A DNA stretch of 64,000 nucleotides from positions 124,001 through 188,000 of the forward strand of contig CP143430.1 of the NCBI GenBank assembly GCA_039636795.1, given 5' to 3'. The stretch's first letter is position 1. Each line of letters opens with the position of its first letter. Below the pieces are notes generated by a model, which saw nothing but the letters and a program-made list of their open reading frames with translations, ran no database searches and had not been told where the DNA came from. Both the position numbers and the translations under genes were made by a program. The DNA is from Micrococcaceae bacterium Sec5.1 (GTDB lineage: Bacteria > Actinomycetota > Actinomycetes > Actinomycetales > Micrococcaceae). Shown in pieces: positions 27,888 through 36,226 of the stretch.

Positions 27888-29417
27888 GTGACTTCCGCAA
27901 ACACCCCAGCCCTGAACACCTCCGCAGAGCCCATCGACGCCAGCGAGCAGATGCGTATCCGCATGGACAAGCGCGCCAAGCTGATCGAACGTGGCACCGA
28001 GGCCTATCCCGTGGGCGTTGAGCGGACGCATTCCTTGAGCGAGATCCGCGAAAAGTATGCGCACCTGGAAGCCGACGAGACCACCGGTGACATCGTAGGC
28101 GTCACCGGCCGCGTCGTGTTCGTGCGCAACACCGGCAAACTCTGCTTCGCTACCCTCCAGGAAGGTGGCGTTGACGGCAAGGGCGTTCGTCTCCAGGCAA
28201 TGCTGAGCCTGGCCAACGTGGGCGAGGAAGCACTGGCCGATTGGAAAGCCCTGGTTGACCTGGGGGACCACGTTTTCATCAAGGGCGAGGTGATTTCCTC
28301 CCGCCGCGGCGAGCTCTCCGTCATGGCCGATTCCTGGTCCATGGCCTCCAAGGCCCTGCGCCCGCTCCCGGTCCTGCACGCGGAACTTAACGAAGAAACC
28401 CGTGTTCGCCAGCGCTATGTGGACCTCATGGTCCGCGATGAAGCCCGCGAGATGGTCTATAAGCGTGCTGCCATCACTAGGTCTGTCCGCGACACCCTTG
28501 ACCGCCACGGCTACGTCGAGGTGGAGACCCCCATCCTGCAGCTGGTCCATGGTGGTGCCACGGCCCGTCCGTTCGAGACGCACATGAACGCGTTCGATCA
28601 GAAGATGACCCTGCGCATCGCCACGGAACTTTTCCTGAAGCGTGCGGTAGTGGGTGGCATCGACCGCGTCTACGACATGGGCCGCGTGTTCCGGAACGAA
28701 GGCGTCGACTCCACGCACAGCCCCGAATTCACCACCCTTGAGTGCTATGAAGCCTGGGCTGACCAGTTCGTCATGGCCGAGCGCATGAAAGAAATCATCC
28801 TCAACGTGGCGGACGTGGTTGGCACCCGTACCATCCAGACCGACGCCGGCGAGATTAACCTCGACGGCGAATGGGCTTGGGTTGCGGTGTACCCGGGGCT
28901 TTCTGAAGCGGTTGGCGTTGAAGTCACTCCCGACACCACAGTGGAGGAACTGCTGGCCATTGCTGCCAAGCACGAGGTCAAGGTGGACCCGCAGTGGGAC
29001 GCCGAGAAGATCGTGGTTGAGCTCTTTGGCGAGATTGTGGAGCCCACACTGCTGAATCCGACTTTCGTTTACAACTACCCGCCGTCGGCTCAGCCGCTTG
29101 CCCGACCGCATCGCGAAGACGGCCGGCTGATCGAGGCATGGGACCTGATTATCGGTGGCATGGAGCGCGGCACGGCCTTCTCTGAACTCATTGACCCCGT
29201 TATCCAGCGAGAACGGCTCACGGAGCAGTCACGCCGTTCTGCGGCTGGCGACGTTGAGGCCATGCAACTCGACGAAGACTTCCTTCGCGCCCTTGAATAC
29301 GGTGCCCCGCCCATGGGTGGTATCGGGCTGGGCATTGATCGCCTTGTCATGCTGTTCACCGGTGCAGGTATCCGCGAAACCATTCTGTTCCCCTTACTGA
29401 AGCCCGAAGGACACTGA
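27888..29417 (+). CDS. lysS: Lysyl-tRNA synthetase, class II
   Basis: Charges tRNA-Lys. The 509-residue protein has an N-terminal OB-fold anticodon-binding domain (GRVVFVRNTGKLCFATLQEGG near residues 80-100). The class II catalytic core follows: motif 1 around VETPILQLVHGGATARPF, motif 2 FRNEGVDSTHSPEFTTLE and motif 3 GIGLGIDRLVMLFTGAG. GTG at 27888 gives a 20-residue extension before MRIRMDKRAKLIE, as seen in relatives. An ATG in this extension (27951) is possible but less likely. The gene is followed after 2 nt by a small membrane protein. It resumes the core gene order interrupted after panC. Confidence 0.97.
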   Translation: MTSANTPALNTSAEPIDASEQMRIRMDKRAKLIERGTEAYPVGVERTHSLSEIREKYAHLEADETTGDIVGVTGRVVFVRNTGKLCFATLQEGGVDGKGVRLQAMLSLANVGEEALADWKALVDLGDHVFIKGEVISSRRGELSVMADSWSMASKALRPLPVLHAELNEETRVRQRYVDLMVRDEAREMVYKRAAITRSVRDTLDRHGYVEVETPILQLVHGGATARPFETHMNAFDQKMTLRIATELFLKRAVVGGIDRVYDMGRVFRNEGVDSTHSPEFTTLECYEAWADQFVMAERMKEIILNVADVVGTRTIQTDAGEINLDGEWAWVAVYPGLSEAVGVEVTPDTTVEELLAIAAKHEVKVDPQWDAEKIVVELFGEIVEPTLLNPTFVYNYPPSAQPLARPHREDGRLIEAWDLIIGGMERGTAFSELIDPVIQRERLTEQSRRSAAGDVEAMQLDEDFLRALEYGAPPMGGIGLGIDRLVMLFTGAGIRETILFPLLKPEGH

Positions 29418-29419
29418 TC

Positions 29420-29593
29420 ATGGAATACATCGCAGTCCTGGCGCCATCGATCGTTGTTGGTTTGATCTTCTGGTTTGCCATGAAGTCCATCTTCAATGCC
29501 GACAAATCCGAGCGGCAAGCAGAAGCCCGCGCCCAAGCAGAGGCCAATTTGCGCAATTCCGGCCCTGAGAGTGAAGGTCCGGCAGCTAAATAG
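29420..29593 (+). CDS. Small single-pass membrane protein between lysS and lsr2
   Basis: A 57-residue frame starting at ATG 29420, 2 nt after the lysS stop. Residues 4-20 (IAVLAPSIVVGLIFWFA) form one membrane segment. The remainder is charged and A/E/Q-rich (ADKSERQAEARAQAEANL) and likely helical in the cytoplasm. Placement and composition support a real gene, expressed with lysS. I do not recognise a function. It is too short for most gene-length cut-offs. Confidence 0.75.
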   Translation: MEYIAVLAPSIVVGLIFWFAMKSIFNADKSERQAEARAQAEANLRNSGPESEGPAAK

Positions 29594-29635
29594 GCTGCAA
29601 ATTGGGTGTCCTTAGCAGGAAACCCAAATGTGCCT

Positions 29636-29697
29636 TTGACGTGTGTGCTTGGCGTGAACGATAATCAGGAATAGGAACCCTCAAATTTCTGATTATC
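29636..29697 (+). promoter_or_regulatory. lsr2 promoter with a perfect inverted repeat over the -10 box
   Basis: TTGACG (29636-29641), 18-nt spacer, GATAAT (29660-29665). GATAATCAG at 29660-29668 and CTGATTATC at 29689-29697 form a perfect 9-bp inverted repeat with a 20-nt AT-rich centre. It covers the -10 and the start of the transcript. Confidence 0.65.
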
Positions 29698-29722
29698 CAA
29701 CCCTCCAAAAGAGAGGCTACTC

Positions 29723-30049
29723 ATGGCACAGAAAGTTAAAATCATCCTCGTCGATGACCTGGATGAAGGGTCAGCGGACGAAACTGTCCGTTTCGGGCTG
29801 GACGGCGTTAGCTACGAGATGGACTTGTCCACCGCTAACGCAGAATCTTTGCGCAAAGCACTGGAGCCCTACGTAGCCAAGGCCAGGAAGACCTCTTCGG
29901 GCCGTGCAACACGTGGCCGTGCGACTGCCACTCGAAACCAGGATTCGGCACAGATCCGTCAATGGGCTCGTGACAACGGTTACACCGTAAACAGCCGCGG
30001 ACGTATTCAGGCTGAAATTCAGGAAGCGTACCAGAAGGCCAATTCCTGA
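29723..30049 (+). CDS. lsr2: Lsr2 nucleoid-associated protein
   Basis: H-NS-like protein that binds the minor groove of AT-rich DNA, bridges it and silences horizontally acquired genes. The 108-residue protein has the N-terminal dimerisation domain (VKIILVDDLDEGSADETVRFGLDG, in two blocks), a flexible R/T/S-rich linker near residues 55-75 (SSGRATRGRATATR), and the C-terminal DNA-binding domain IRQWARDNGYTVNSRGRI with the RGR AT-hook-like motif at about 92-94. It starts 26 nt behind an inverted repeat. A strong terminator follows, so it is probably monocistronic. Confidence 0.97.
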   Translation: MAQKVKIILVDDLDEGSADETVRFGLDGVSYEMDLSTANAESLRKALEPYVAKARKTSSGRATRGRATATRNQDSAQIRQWARDNGYTVNSRGRIQAEIQEAYQKANS

Positions 30050-30061
30050 TTCACCCGCCTT

Positions 30062-30100
30062 CAATGCCCCGGCAGCTTCTGCCGGGGCATTAGGTTTTTA
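30062..30100 (+). terminator. Rho-independent terminator of lsr2
   Basis: Stem aatgccccggcag / ctgccggggcatt with a 3-base loop, followed by aggttttt. Confidence 0.9.
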
Positions 30101-30486
30101 AGCCCGTAGTTTGTTGCCAAGCCTTCCCAGAGGTGCCTGGAACAGGTCTTGGAATATTCCGTGAATCCTTCCGGCGCCTGGAGTGGGGATTATCCGGCCC
30201 TTTTGGGACTGGACAAAGCGTGTGGTCAAAACGACTGGCCAAGCCGAGGGGCTCGAGTCCTGCCGCTGCCCTGGACGGCTGACCACGTCCTTCAGGAGGC
30301 GTGACCACGTCCTTCACGAGGCCGGCACGGGTATGCGACAGGCGTTCCGCGGGCGGGCATCCCGGCTGCGAGGGGGGTGCCAGGTTTATTCCGCCGGGCG
30401 TCATGTTTCCCCTGTGGCGAACACGCTCCAAAAGTCGGGCTCCGGCACGTAGCATCAAAGTACGTCGTAGCTAGGAGTGTGGCGAA
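30101..30486. other. Intergenic region upstream of clpC
   Basis: No credible gene. It contains two imperfect copies of ctgaccacgtccttcaggag spaced 22 bp apart (30279-30318) and the ClgR-like site listed separately. The clpC Shine-Dalgarno AGGAG lies at about 30472. Confidence 0.6.
30405..30422 (+). promoter_or_regulatory. Possible ClgR operator upstream of clpC
   Basis: gtttcccctgtggcgaac agrees at 16 of 18 positions with the pattern GTTCGCYNNNNRGCGMAC that I recall for ClgR, the activator of clp genes in actinobacteria. The left half-site carries both mismatches. It lies 64 nt before the clpC start. The consensus is from memory. Confidence 0.35.
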
Positions 30487-32979
30487 ATGTTTGAGAGATT
30501 TACGGACCGTGCCCGTCGCGTGGTTGTCCTTGCCCAAGAAGAGGCACGGATGCTCAATCACAATTACATTGGTACCGAGCACATCCTCTTGGGTCTGATC
30601 CACGAGGGTGAAGGCGTTGCCGCCAAGGCGCTTGAATCCCTGAGCATTTCGCTCGATGGCGTCCGCGAACAGGTGCAGGAGATCATCGGCCAGGGTCAGC
30701 AGGCTCCATCCGGGCACATCCCCTTCACCCCGCGCGCCAAGAAGGTGCTTGAGCTTTCGCTCCGCGAAGCACTGCAGCTCGGCCACAATTACATTGGTAC
30801 CGAGCACATCCTGCTCGGTCTCATCCGCGAGGGCGAAGGCGTTGCTGCCCAGGTACTGGTCAAGCTTGGTGCGGACCTCAACAGGGTCCGTCAGCAGGTC
30901 ATCCAGCTGCTTTCCGGCTACCAGGGCAAGGAAACCGCGGGTTCGGGTTCCAGCCAGGGCCAGCCGGAGGGAACTCCCGCAGGTTCGGTGGTACTGGACC
31001 AGTTCGGACGCAACCTCACCCAGGCTGCCCGCGAGAACAAGCTCGATCCCGTGATCGGCCGCGAGCAGGAGATGGAACGCGTCATGCAGGTCCTCTCCCG
31101 CCGTACCAAGAACAACCCAGTGCTCATCGGTGAGCCCGGCGTCGGTAAGACTGCCGTCGTCGAAGGCCTCGCCCAGGCGATTGTCCGCGGCGACGTCCCG
31201 GAAACCATCAAGGACAAGCAGCTGTACACGCTTGACCTTGGTTCACTGGTTGCCGGCTCACGCTACCGTGGCGACTTCGAAGAGCGCCTGAAGAAGGTCC
31301 TCAAGGAGATCCGCACACGCGGCGACATCATCCTCTTCATTGACGAGATCCACACCCTCGTTGGTGCAGGTGCTGCTGAGGGCGCGATCGATGCTGCATC
31401 CATCCTGAAGCCGATGCTTGCCCGTGGTGAACTCCAGACCATTGGTGCCACCACGTTGGATGAGTACCGCAAGCACATTGAGAAGGACGCTGCCCTTGAG
31501 CGCCGCTTCCAGCCGATCCAGGTCAAGGAGCCTTCCGTCGCTCACGCGATCGAGATCCTGAAGGGCCTGCGGGACCGCTACGAGGCACACCACCGCGTAA
31601 CGATTACCGACGGCGCCCTCGCCTCAGCAGCGCAGCTGGCCGAACGCTACATTTCGGACCGCTTCCTGCCGGACAAGGCGATCGACCTCATCGATGAAGC
31701 CGGTGCACGCCTGCGTATCCGCCGCATGACCGCTCCGCCGGAGCTCAAGGCCATGGACGAGCGCATTGCCGACGTCAAGATGGAGAAGGAATCCGCCATC
31801 GACGCCCAGGACTTTGAGGGTGCCGCTTCGCTGCGCGACAAAGAGCAGAAGCTCATTGCCGAACGCGCTGAGAAGGAACGCAACTGGAAGTCCGGCGGCA
31901 TGGATGACATCTCAGAGGTTGATGAAGACCTGATCGCCGAGGTTCTTGCGAACTCCACCGGCATCCCCGTCTTCAAGCTCACCGAGGAAGAGTCCTCGCG
32001 GCTCCTCAAGATGGAAGACGAACTGCACAAGCGCGTCGTTGGCCAGGACGAGGCCATCAGGGCCCTGTCCCAGGCTATCCGCCGTACACGTGCAGGCCTG
32101 AAGGACCCCAAGCGTCCCGGTGGCTCTTTCATCTTCGCCGGGCCTACGGGTGTCGGCAAGACCGAGCTCGCAAAGGCCCTTGCCGAGTTCCTGTTCGGTG
32201 AAGAGGATGCCCTCATCACGCTGGACATGTCCGAGTACTCCGAGAAGCACACGGTTTCGCGGCTCTTCGGTGCACCTCCGGGCTATGTTGGCTACGAAGA
32301 AGGCGGCCAGCTCACCGAGAAGGTTCGTCGCCGTCCGTTCTCCGTGGTCCTGTTCGACGAAGTTGAGAAGGCCCACGCGGACCTCTTCAACTCGCTCCTG
32401 CAGATCCTGGAAGATGGCCGACTGACCGACTCCCAGGGCCGCGTGGTGGACTTCAAGAACACTGTGATCATCATGACCACCAACCTGGGTACCCGCGATA
32501 TCTCCAAGAGCGTCGCTACGGGCTTCCAGTCCGGCACGGATACCCAGACCGGTTACAACCGGATGCGTGCCCGGGTCACGGAGGAGCTCAAGCAGCACTT
32601 CCGCCCCGAGTTCCTCAACCGTGTTGACGACGTTGTGGTGTTCCCGCAGCTCACCCAGGACGAGATCATCGAGATCGTGGACATGTTCGTTACCCGCCTG
32701 GAGCGTCGCCTCAAGGACAAGGACATGGGCATCGAGCTCACCACGGCAGCAAAGGTTCTTCTTGCCACCCGTGGCTACGATCCCGCAATGGGTGCCCGGC
32801 CGCTGCGCCGTACCATCCAGCGCGAGATCGAGGACCAGCTCTCCGAGAAGATCCTCTTCGGCGAATTGCACTCCGGTGACATCGTGGTGGTGGATGTGGA
32901 CGGCGAAGGCGACGACGCCAAGTTCACGTTTGCAGGCAACGCCAAGCCGCGGATCCCGGAGATCGCTCCGACCGCGTAA
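30487..32979 (+). CDS. clpC: ATP-dependent Clp protease ATP-binding subunit ClpC
   Basis: AAA+ unfoldase that feeds proteins to ClpP. The 830-residue protein has two Clp_N repeats (residues 1-145, each with [14 protein letters not shown]), the first AAA domain with GEPGVGKT at 215-222 and [19 protein letters not shown], and a UVR coiled segment around 420-455. The second AAA domain has GPTGVGKT at 552-559, [20 protein letters not shown] and the ClpP-contacting loop region, followed by the ClpB-D2-small domain. ATG at 30487 has AGGAG 10 nt upstream. Typical actinobacterial ClpC1 length. The acidic C-terminal tail ([13 protein letters not shown] onward) is usual. A terminator follows. Confidence 0.98.
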   Translation: MFERFTDRARRVVVLAQEEARMLNHNYIGTEHILLGLIHEGEGVAAKALESLSISLDGVREQVQEIIGQGQQAPSGHIPFTPRAKKVLELSLREALQLGHNYIGTEHILLGLIREGEGVAAQVLVKLGADLNRVRQQVIQLLSGYQGKETAGSGSSQGQPEGTPAGSVVLDQFGRNLTQAARENKLDPVIGREQEMERVMQVLSRRTKNNPVLIGEPGVGKTAVVEGLAQAIVRGDVPETIKDKQLYTLDLGSLVAGSRYRGDFEERLKKVLKEIRTRGDIILFIDEIHTLVGAGAAEGAIDAASILKPMLARGELQTIGATTLDEYRKHIEKDAALERRFQPIQVKEPSVAHAIEILKGLRDRYEAHHRVTITDGALASAAQLAERYISDRFLPDKAIDLIDEAGARLRIRRMTAPPELKAMDERIADVKMEKESAIDAQDFEGAASLRDKEQKLIAERAEKERNWKSGGMDDISEVDEDLIAEVLANSTGIPVFKLTEEESSRLLKMEDELHKRVVGQDEAIRALSQAIRRTRAGLKDPKRPGGSFIFAGPTGVGKTELAKALAEFLFGEEDALITLDMSEYSEKHTVSRLFGAPPGYVGYEEGGQLTEKVRRRPFSVVLFDEVEKAHADLFNSLLQILEDGRLTDSQGRVVDFKNTVIIMTTNLGTRDISKSVATGFQSGTDTQTGYNRMRARVTEELKQHFRPEFLNRVDDVVVFPQLTQDEIIEIVDMFVTRLERRLKDKDMGIELTTAAKVLLATRGYDPAMGARPLRRTIQREIEDQLSEKILFGELHSGDIVVVDVDGEGDDAKFTFAGNAKPRIPEIAPTA

Positions 32980-33012
32980 GGCAGGCCCCACAAAGCACAA
33001 GCACCACAAAGC

Positions 33013-33054
33013 AAAGCCCCATCCGCTCCGAAACGAACGGGTGGGGCTTTCGCG
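33013..33054 (+). terminator. Rho-independent terminator of clpC
   Basis: Stem aaagccccatccg / gggtggggcttt around a 12-14 base loop, ending in tttcg. Confidence 0.8.
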
Positions 33055-33070
33055 TCAGGTGAGGTCTTGT

Positions 33071-33150
33071 TGGCGGTGCCGGAGGCATTTGCGTAGCTTG
33101 CGTCAAAGCGACGAAGGAGCAGCAAGCGGCAAATGGCGCCGGTACCGCCA
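33071..33150. repeat. Long hairpin, copy C (inverted) of a dispersed element
   Basis: Outer arms tggcggtgccgg (33071-33082) and ccggtaccgcca (33139-33150) pair at 11 of 12 positions. Inside, gcatttgcgtagcttgcg pairs partly with agcaagcggcaaatg. Read on the minus strand, it matches the element at 35370-35450, including ccatttgccgc and gacgcaagctacgcaaat. Confidence 0.75.
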
Positions 33151-33233
33151 GTATCACGCCATATCTGAAAGTACTGTTTCACTCTGAGTGAACCACCCTG
33201 TGATCGGCGACACAATACGTGTTGAATCGGAGC

Positions 33234-35342
33234 ATGGATTCGACTCACAGCCCAAGCCCAGGCACGCCACCTGAAACTCCTTTTCACCACATCGACCACT
33301 ACCTCTCCATTCCCAGAGTCAGTGGTCTCACCCTCAGCCCGGACGGCAAGCGCCTGGTCACTACCGTTTCAACCCTGAATGGCAAGGGCACCGAGTATGT
33401 CACCGCACTCTGGGAGATCGACCCCACCGGCCAAAGCCATGCCCGGCGGATCACCCGGAGTTCCAAAGGCGAGGCCGGTGCCGCCTTTGCCGCCAACGGT
33501 GATCTCTACTTCACGTCTTCCCGCCCCGACCCCGAGAGCGCAGATCCCGAGGCCGATCCGGTGAACGCACTGTGGCTGCTCCCTGCCAGTGGGGGAGAAG
33601 CTCGGGTTGTGCACACTCGGGCCGGCGGGATCAGTTCCGTCATGGCGGCAAAGAGTGCGGATGCCGTCTTCGTCAACGCCGAGGTTCTGGCAGGTTCCAG
33701 CAATGAGGAGAACGACGAAGAACGCCGCAAGACCCGCAAAGACAACAAAGTGTCCGCCATTCTGCACAGTGGCTACCCGATCCGCTATTGGGACGCGGAC
33801 CTGGGTCCTGCCGAGCCGCGCTTGTTTGCAGTGGAACCGGGCGAGGAGAAGGAAGCCGGCAAACCAACCACCGTTGACATTCCGGCTCCGCTTAAGTTGC
33901 GCAACCTGACGCCCGGCGTCGGAGGTTCGCTGCGGGAAGCCAAAACTGTGGTGAGTCCGGACGGCAAGACCATTTACACGAGCCTCACCAAAGCCCTTGC
34001 CAAGGCCGACAGCCGTGAGGTGCTTGCCGCCGTCGACGTCGCCACTGGGGCTGTGAAGGTACTTCTGGACCGCGAGGGAATGAGCTACTTCCCTGGGCCC
34101 GTCAGCCCGGACAACCGCACGTTGGTTGTGGAGAGCGAAAGTGACACCACGCCCACCCAGGCTCCGCAGATCAAGCTGCACCTGCTGGACGTATCGGGCA
34201 GCGAAACGACTGACCTGGAGCCGCTCGCACACCAATGGGACCGCTGGCCTACTGCCTTGGAGTGGCTCCCGCAAGGCAATGCCATCCTGGTGAAAGCGGA
34301 CGACGACGGCGCGTCGCCGCTTTTCCGGATCGACGTCGCCGATGGAGCGGTAACACGGGTGACGAAAGACGCTGCGGCGTATTCCGACGTCGTGGTTTCG
34401 CCGGACGGGACCACAGCGTACGCACTGCGGAGCTCCTACGAGTTCCCCGCTGAAGCTGTGCGGATCGACCTCGCTTCCGGAGATGTGGTGAGGTTGCAGG
34501 CACCCGCGGAACGGCCAAGGTACAAGGGGCACCTCGAACGCGTGGAAACGACGGCGGAGGACGGCTCGCGCGTGCCGGCTTACCTGGCGCTCCCGGAAGG
34601 TGCATCCGCAGACCGCCCGGCTCCCCTCCTGCTGTGGATCCACGGTGGACCGCTGGGCTCATGGAACGCCTGGACCTGGCGTTGGAACCCCTGGCTGCTG
34701 GTCGCCAAGGGCTATGCCGTACTGCTGCCCGACCCCGCCCTCTCCACCGGTTACGGCCAGGAGTTCATTCAGCGCGGCTGGGGTGAATGGGGCAAGAAGC
34801 CCTTCTCGGACCTTATGGCTATCACAGATGCCGTAGTCGAGCGGGCGGACATCGACGAGTCACGGACAGCGGCTATGGGCGGGTCCTTCGGAGGCTACAT
34901 GGCCAACTGGGTGGCAGGCCAGACGGACCGCTTCAAGGCGATCGTGACCCACGCCAGTTTGTGGGCCCTGGACCAGTTCGGCCCCACCACCGACGCCGCG
35001 CAGTACTGGCTGAAGGAAATGACGGTTGAGATGGCGATGGAGAACTCGCCCCACCTCAACGTACGCAACATCAAGACGCCCATGCTGGTGATCCACGGAG
35101 ACAAGGATTATCGCGTACCGATCGGCGAGGGCCTGCGGCTTTGGTACGAACTGTTGTCCTCATCGCAGCTGCCCGCAGACGACAACGGCCAGAGCCCGCA
35201 CCGCTTCCTCTACTTCCCCGACGAAAACCACTGGATCCTCCAGCCGCAGCACGCGAAGGTTTGGTACGGAGTCGTGGAGCACTTCCTGGCACAGCAGGTG
35301 CTGGGCGAGGACGTGGCGCTGCCGGAGGAGTTGGGGATCTAG
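33234..35342 (+). CDS. S9 family peptidase (acylaminoacyl peptidase-like)
   Basis: A 702-residue cytoplasmic serine peptidase of the prolyl oligopeptidase family. The N-terminal half is a beta-propeller (repeated LSPDGKRLV, VSPDGKTIYTS, VSPDGTTAYAL blades). The C-terminal alpha/beta hydrolase domain has LLLWIHGGPLGSW, the nucleophile elbow GGSFGGYMANW with Ser551, Asp625 in GDKDYRVP and His666 in DENHWI, a complete triad. GTG at 33219 would add five residues; ATG at 33234 is preferred although its GGAG sits close. No signal peptide. Likely trims small peptides; exact specificity unknown. It stands alone between two copies of a dispersed hairpin element. Confidence 0.92.
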   Translation: MDSTHSPSPGTPPETPFHHIDHYLSIPRVSGLTLSPDGKRLVTTVSTLNGKGTEYVTALWEIDPTGQSHARRITRSSKGEAGAAFAANGDLYFTSSRPDPESADPEADPVNALWLLPASGGEARVVHTRAGGISSVMAAKSADAVFVNAEVLAGSSNEENDEERRKTRKDNKVSAILHSGYPIRYWDADLGPAEPRLFAVEPGEEKEAGKPTTVDIPAPLKLRNLTPGVGGSLREAKTVVSPDGKTIYTSLTKALAKADSREVLAAVDVATGAVKVLLDREGMSYFPGPVSPDNRTLVVESESDTTPTQAPQIKLHLLDVSGSETTDLEPLAHQWDRWPTALEWLPQGNAILVKADDDGASPLFRIDVADGAVTRVTKDAAAYSDVVVSPDGTTAYALRSSYEFPAEAVRIDLASGDVVRLQAPAERPRYKGHLERVETTAEDGSRVPAYLALPEGASADRPAPLLLWIHGGPLGSWNAWTWRWNPWLLVAKGYAVLLPDPALSTGYGQEFIQRGWGEWGKKPFSDLMAITDAVVERADIDESRTAAMGGSFGGYMANWVAGQTDRFKAIVTHASLWALDQFGPTTDAAQYWLKEMTVEMAMENSPHLNVRNIKTPMLVIHGDKDYRVPIGEGLRLWYELLSSSQLPADDNGQSPHRFLYFPDENHWILQPQHAKVWYGVVEHFLAQQVLGEDVALPEELGI

Positions 35343-35369
35343 TCCGTTGCTGGGTCTGGCGTGAGTCCG

Positions 35370-35450
35370 GCGCTGGACCTGCGCCATTTGCCGCGTGCTC
35401 GCTCGTGCCTCGCTTAGACGCACGCTACGCAAATAGCCCAGGACCAGCGC
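35370..35450. repeat. Long hairpin, copy B of a dispersed element
   Basis: Outer arms gcgctggacct (35370-35380) and aggaccagcgc (35440-35450) pair at 10 of 11 positions. Inner arms gccatttgc / gcaaatagc and cgcgtgc / gcacgct enclose the conserved core tcgctcgtgcctcgctt, shared with the element at 9906-9967. Confidence 0.8.
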
Positions 35451-35567
35451 CTCGCGGCGGCCCTCCGGTACTAAATGGTGACCATGGCGTCCGTCAGCGC
35501 CGCCCGGCTCAGCCCCGGCGTAGGTCATGCGCGGTCGGGCTCCTCTTTGTCTCGTTAGGATGGGGGA

Positions 35568-36077
35568 GTGAATTCGACCTTTAGCCTTCGTCCTGCCCGT
35601 ACTAGTGATGTGGCGGCGATCAAGAGGCTGGTTGCCCCTCTCGCGGAGCAGCGGATTTTGATGGCCAAGGAAACTGTGGCGTACTACGAGAGCCTCCAGG
35701 AATTCCGGATTGCCGAATCCCATGACGGCGACGTGATCGGCTGCGGGGCCCTGCACGTTATGTGGGAGGACCTGGCCGAGATCCGCACCCTTGCCGCTGC
35801 GGACACGTGGCGGGGGCGGGGCGTGGGGCACGTGCTGGTGGAGGATCTCGTCGAAAAAGCCAAGGAGCTCGGCGTCAGCCGTGTGTTCTGCTTGACGTTT
35901 GAGGTGGACTTCTTCAAACGTCACGGCTTTGAGGTCATGGAGGACCAATCGGCCGTGGACCCGCAGGTGTACTCGGAGCTGCTGCGCTCGCATGACGAGG
36001 GCGTTGCCGAATTCCTTGATCTGGCGCGGGTAAAACCGAATACGCTGGGCAATACCCGGATGATCAAGCACCTCTAA
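35568..36077 (+). CDS. argA: Amino-acid N-acetyltransferase (class III N-acetylglutamate synthase)
   Basis: A stand-alone GNAT enzyme of 169 residues that acetylates glutamate with acetyl-CoA, priming arginine synthesis. It has the GNAT core IRTLAAADTWRGRGVGHVLV (R-G-x-G-[IV]-G acetyl-CoA loop) and VFCLTFEVDFFKRHGFE. The C-terminal signature is DEGVAEFLDLARVKPNTLGN, closely matching the mycobacterial ArgA (Rv2747) type. GTG at 35568 follows GGGGGAG. It is not in an arg operon here, which is normal for this class. Glutamine can also serve as substrate in relatives. Confidence 0.88.
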   Translation: MNSTFSLRPARTSDVAAIKRLVAPLAEQRILMAKETVAYYESLQEFRIAESHDGDVIGCGALHVMWEDLAEIRTLAAADTWRGRGVGHVLVEDLVEKAKELGVSRVFCLTFEVDFFKRHGFEVMEDQSAVDPQVYSELLRSHDEGVAEFLDLARVKPNTLGNTRMIKHL

Positions 36078-36226
36078 GAGGACCCTCAACAAGGGCTGTC
36101 GGGTCGCAGTTCAACCCTGCCCGGATTATGCGTGATTTAAAACCCCTTCTCTTATCTAAAGTTGATGGATAAACTGATCGAGGCTTGCTGGGGAGCTTCC
36201 GCCATTCGTTCAATCGAGAGAAGATC

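Noticed and set aside
27879..29111. 410-codon minus-strand frame
   Set aside because: Antisense to lysS, whose motifs are complete; no domain on the minus strand.
30279..30318. Two 22-bp spaced copies of tgaccacgtccttca upstream of clpC
   Set aside because: Only two imperfect copies and no known operator matched; noted in the intergenic entry, not called as a site.
36095..36130. T-arm-like sequence (gcagttcaaccctgc) behind argA
   Set aside because: No matching acceptor, D or anticodon arm upstream; not a tRNA.
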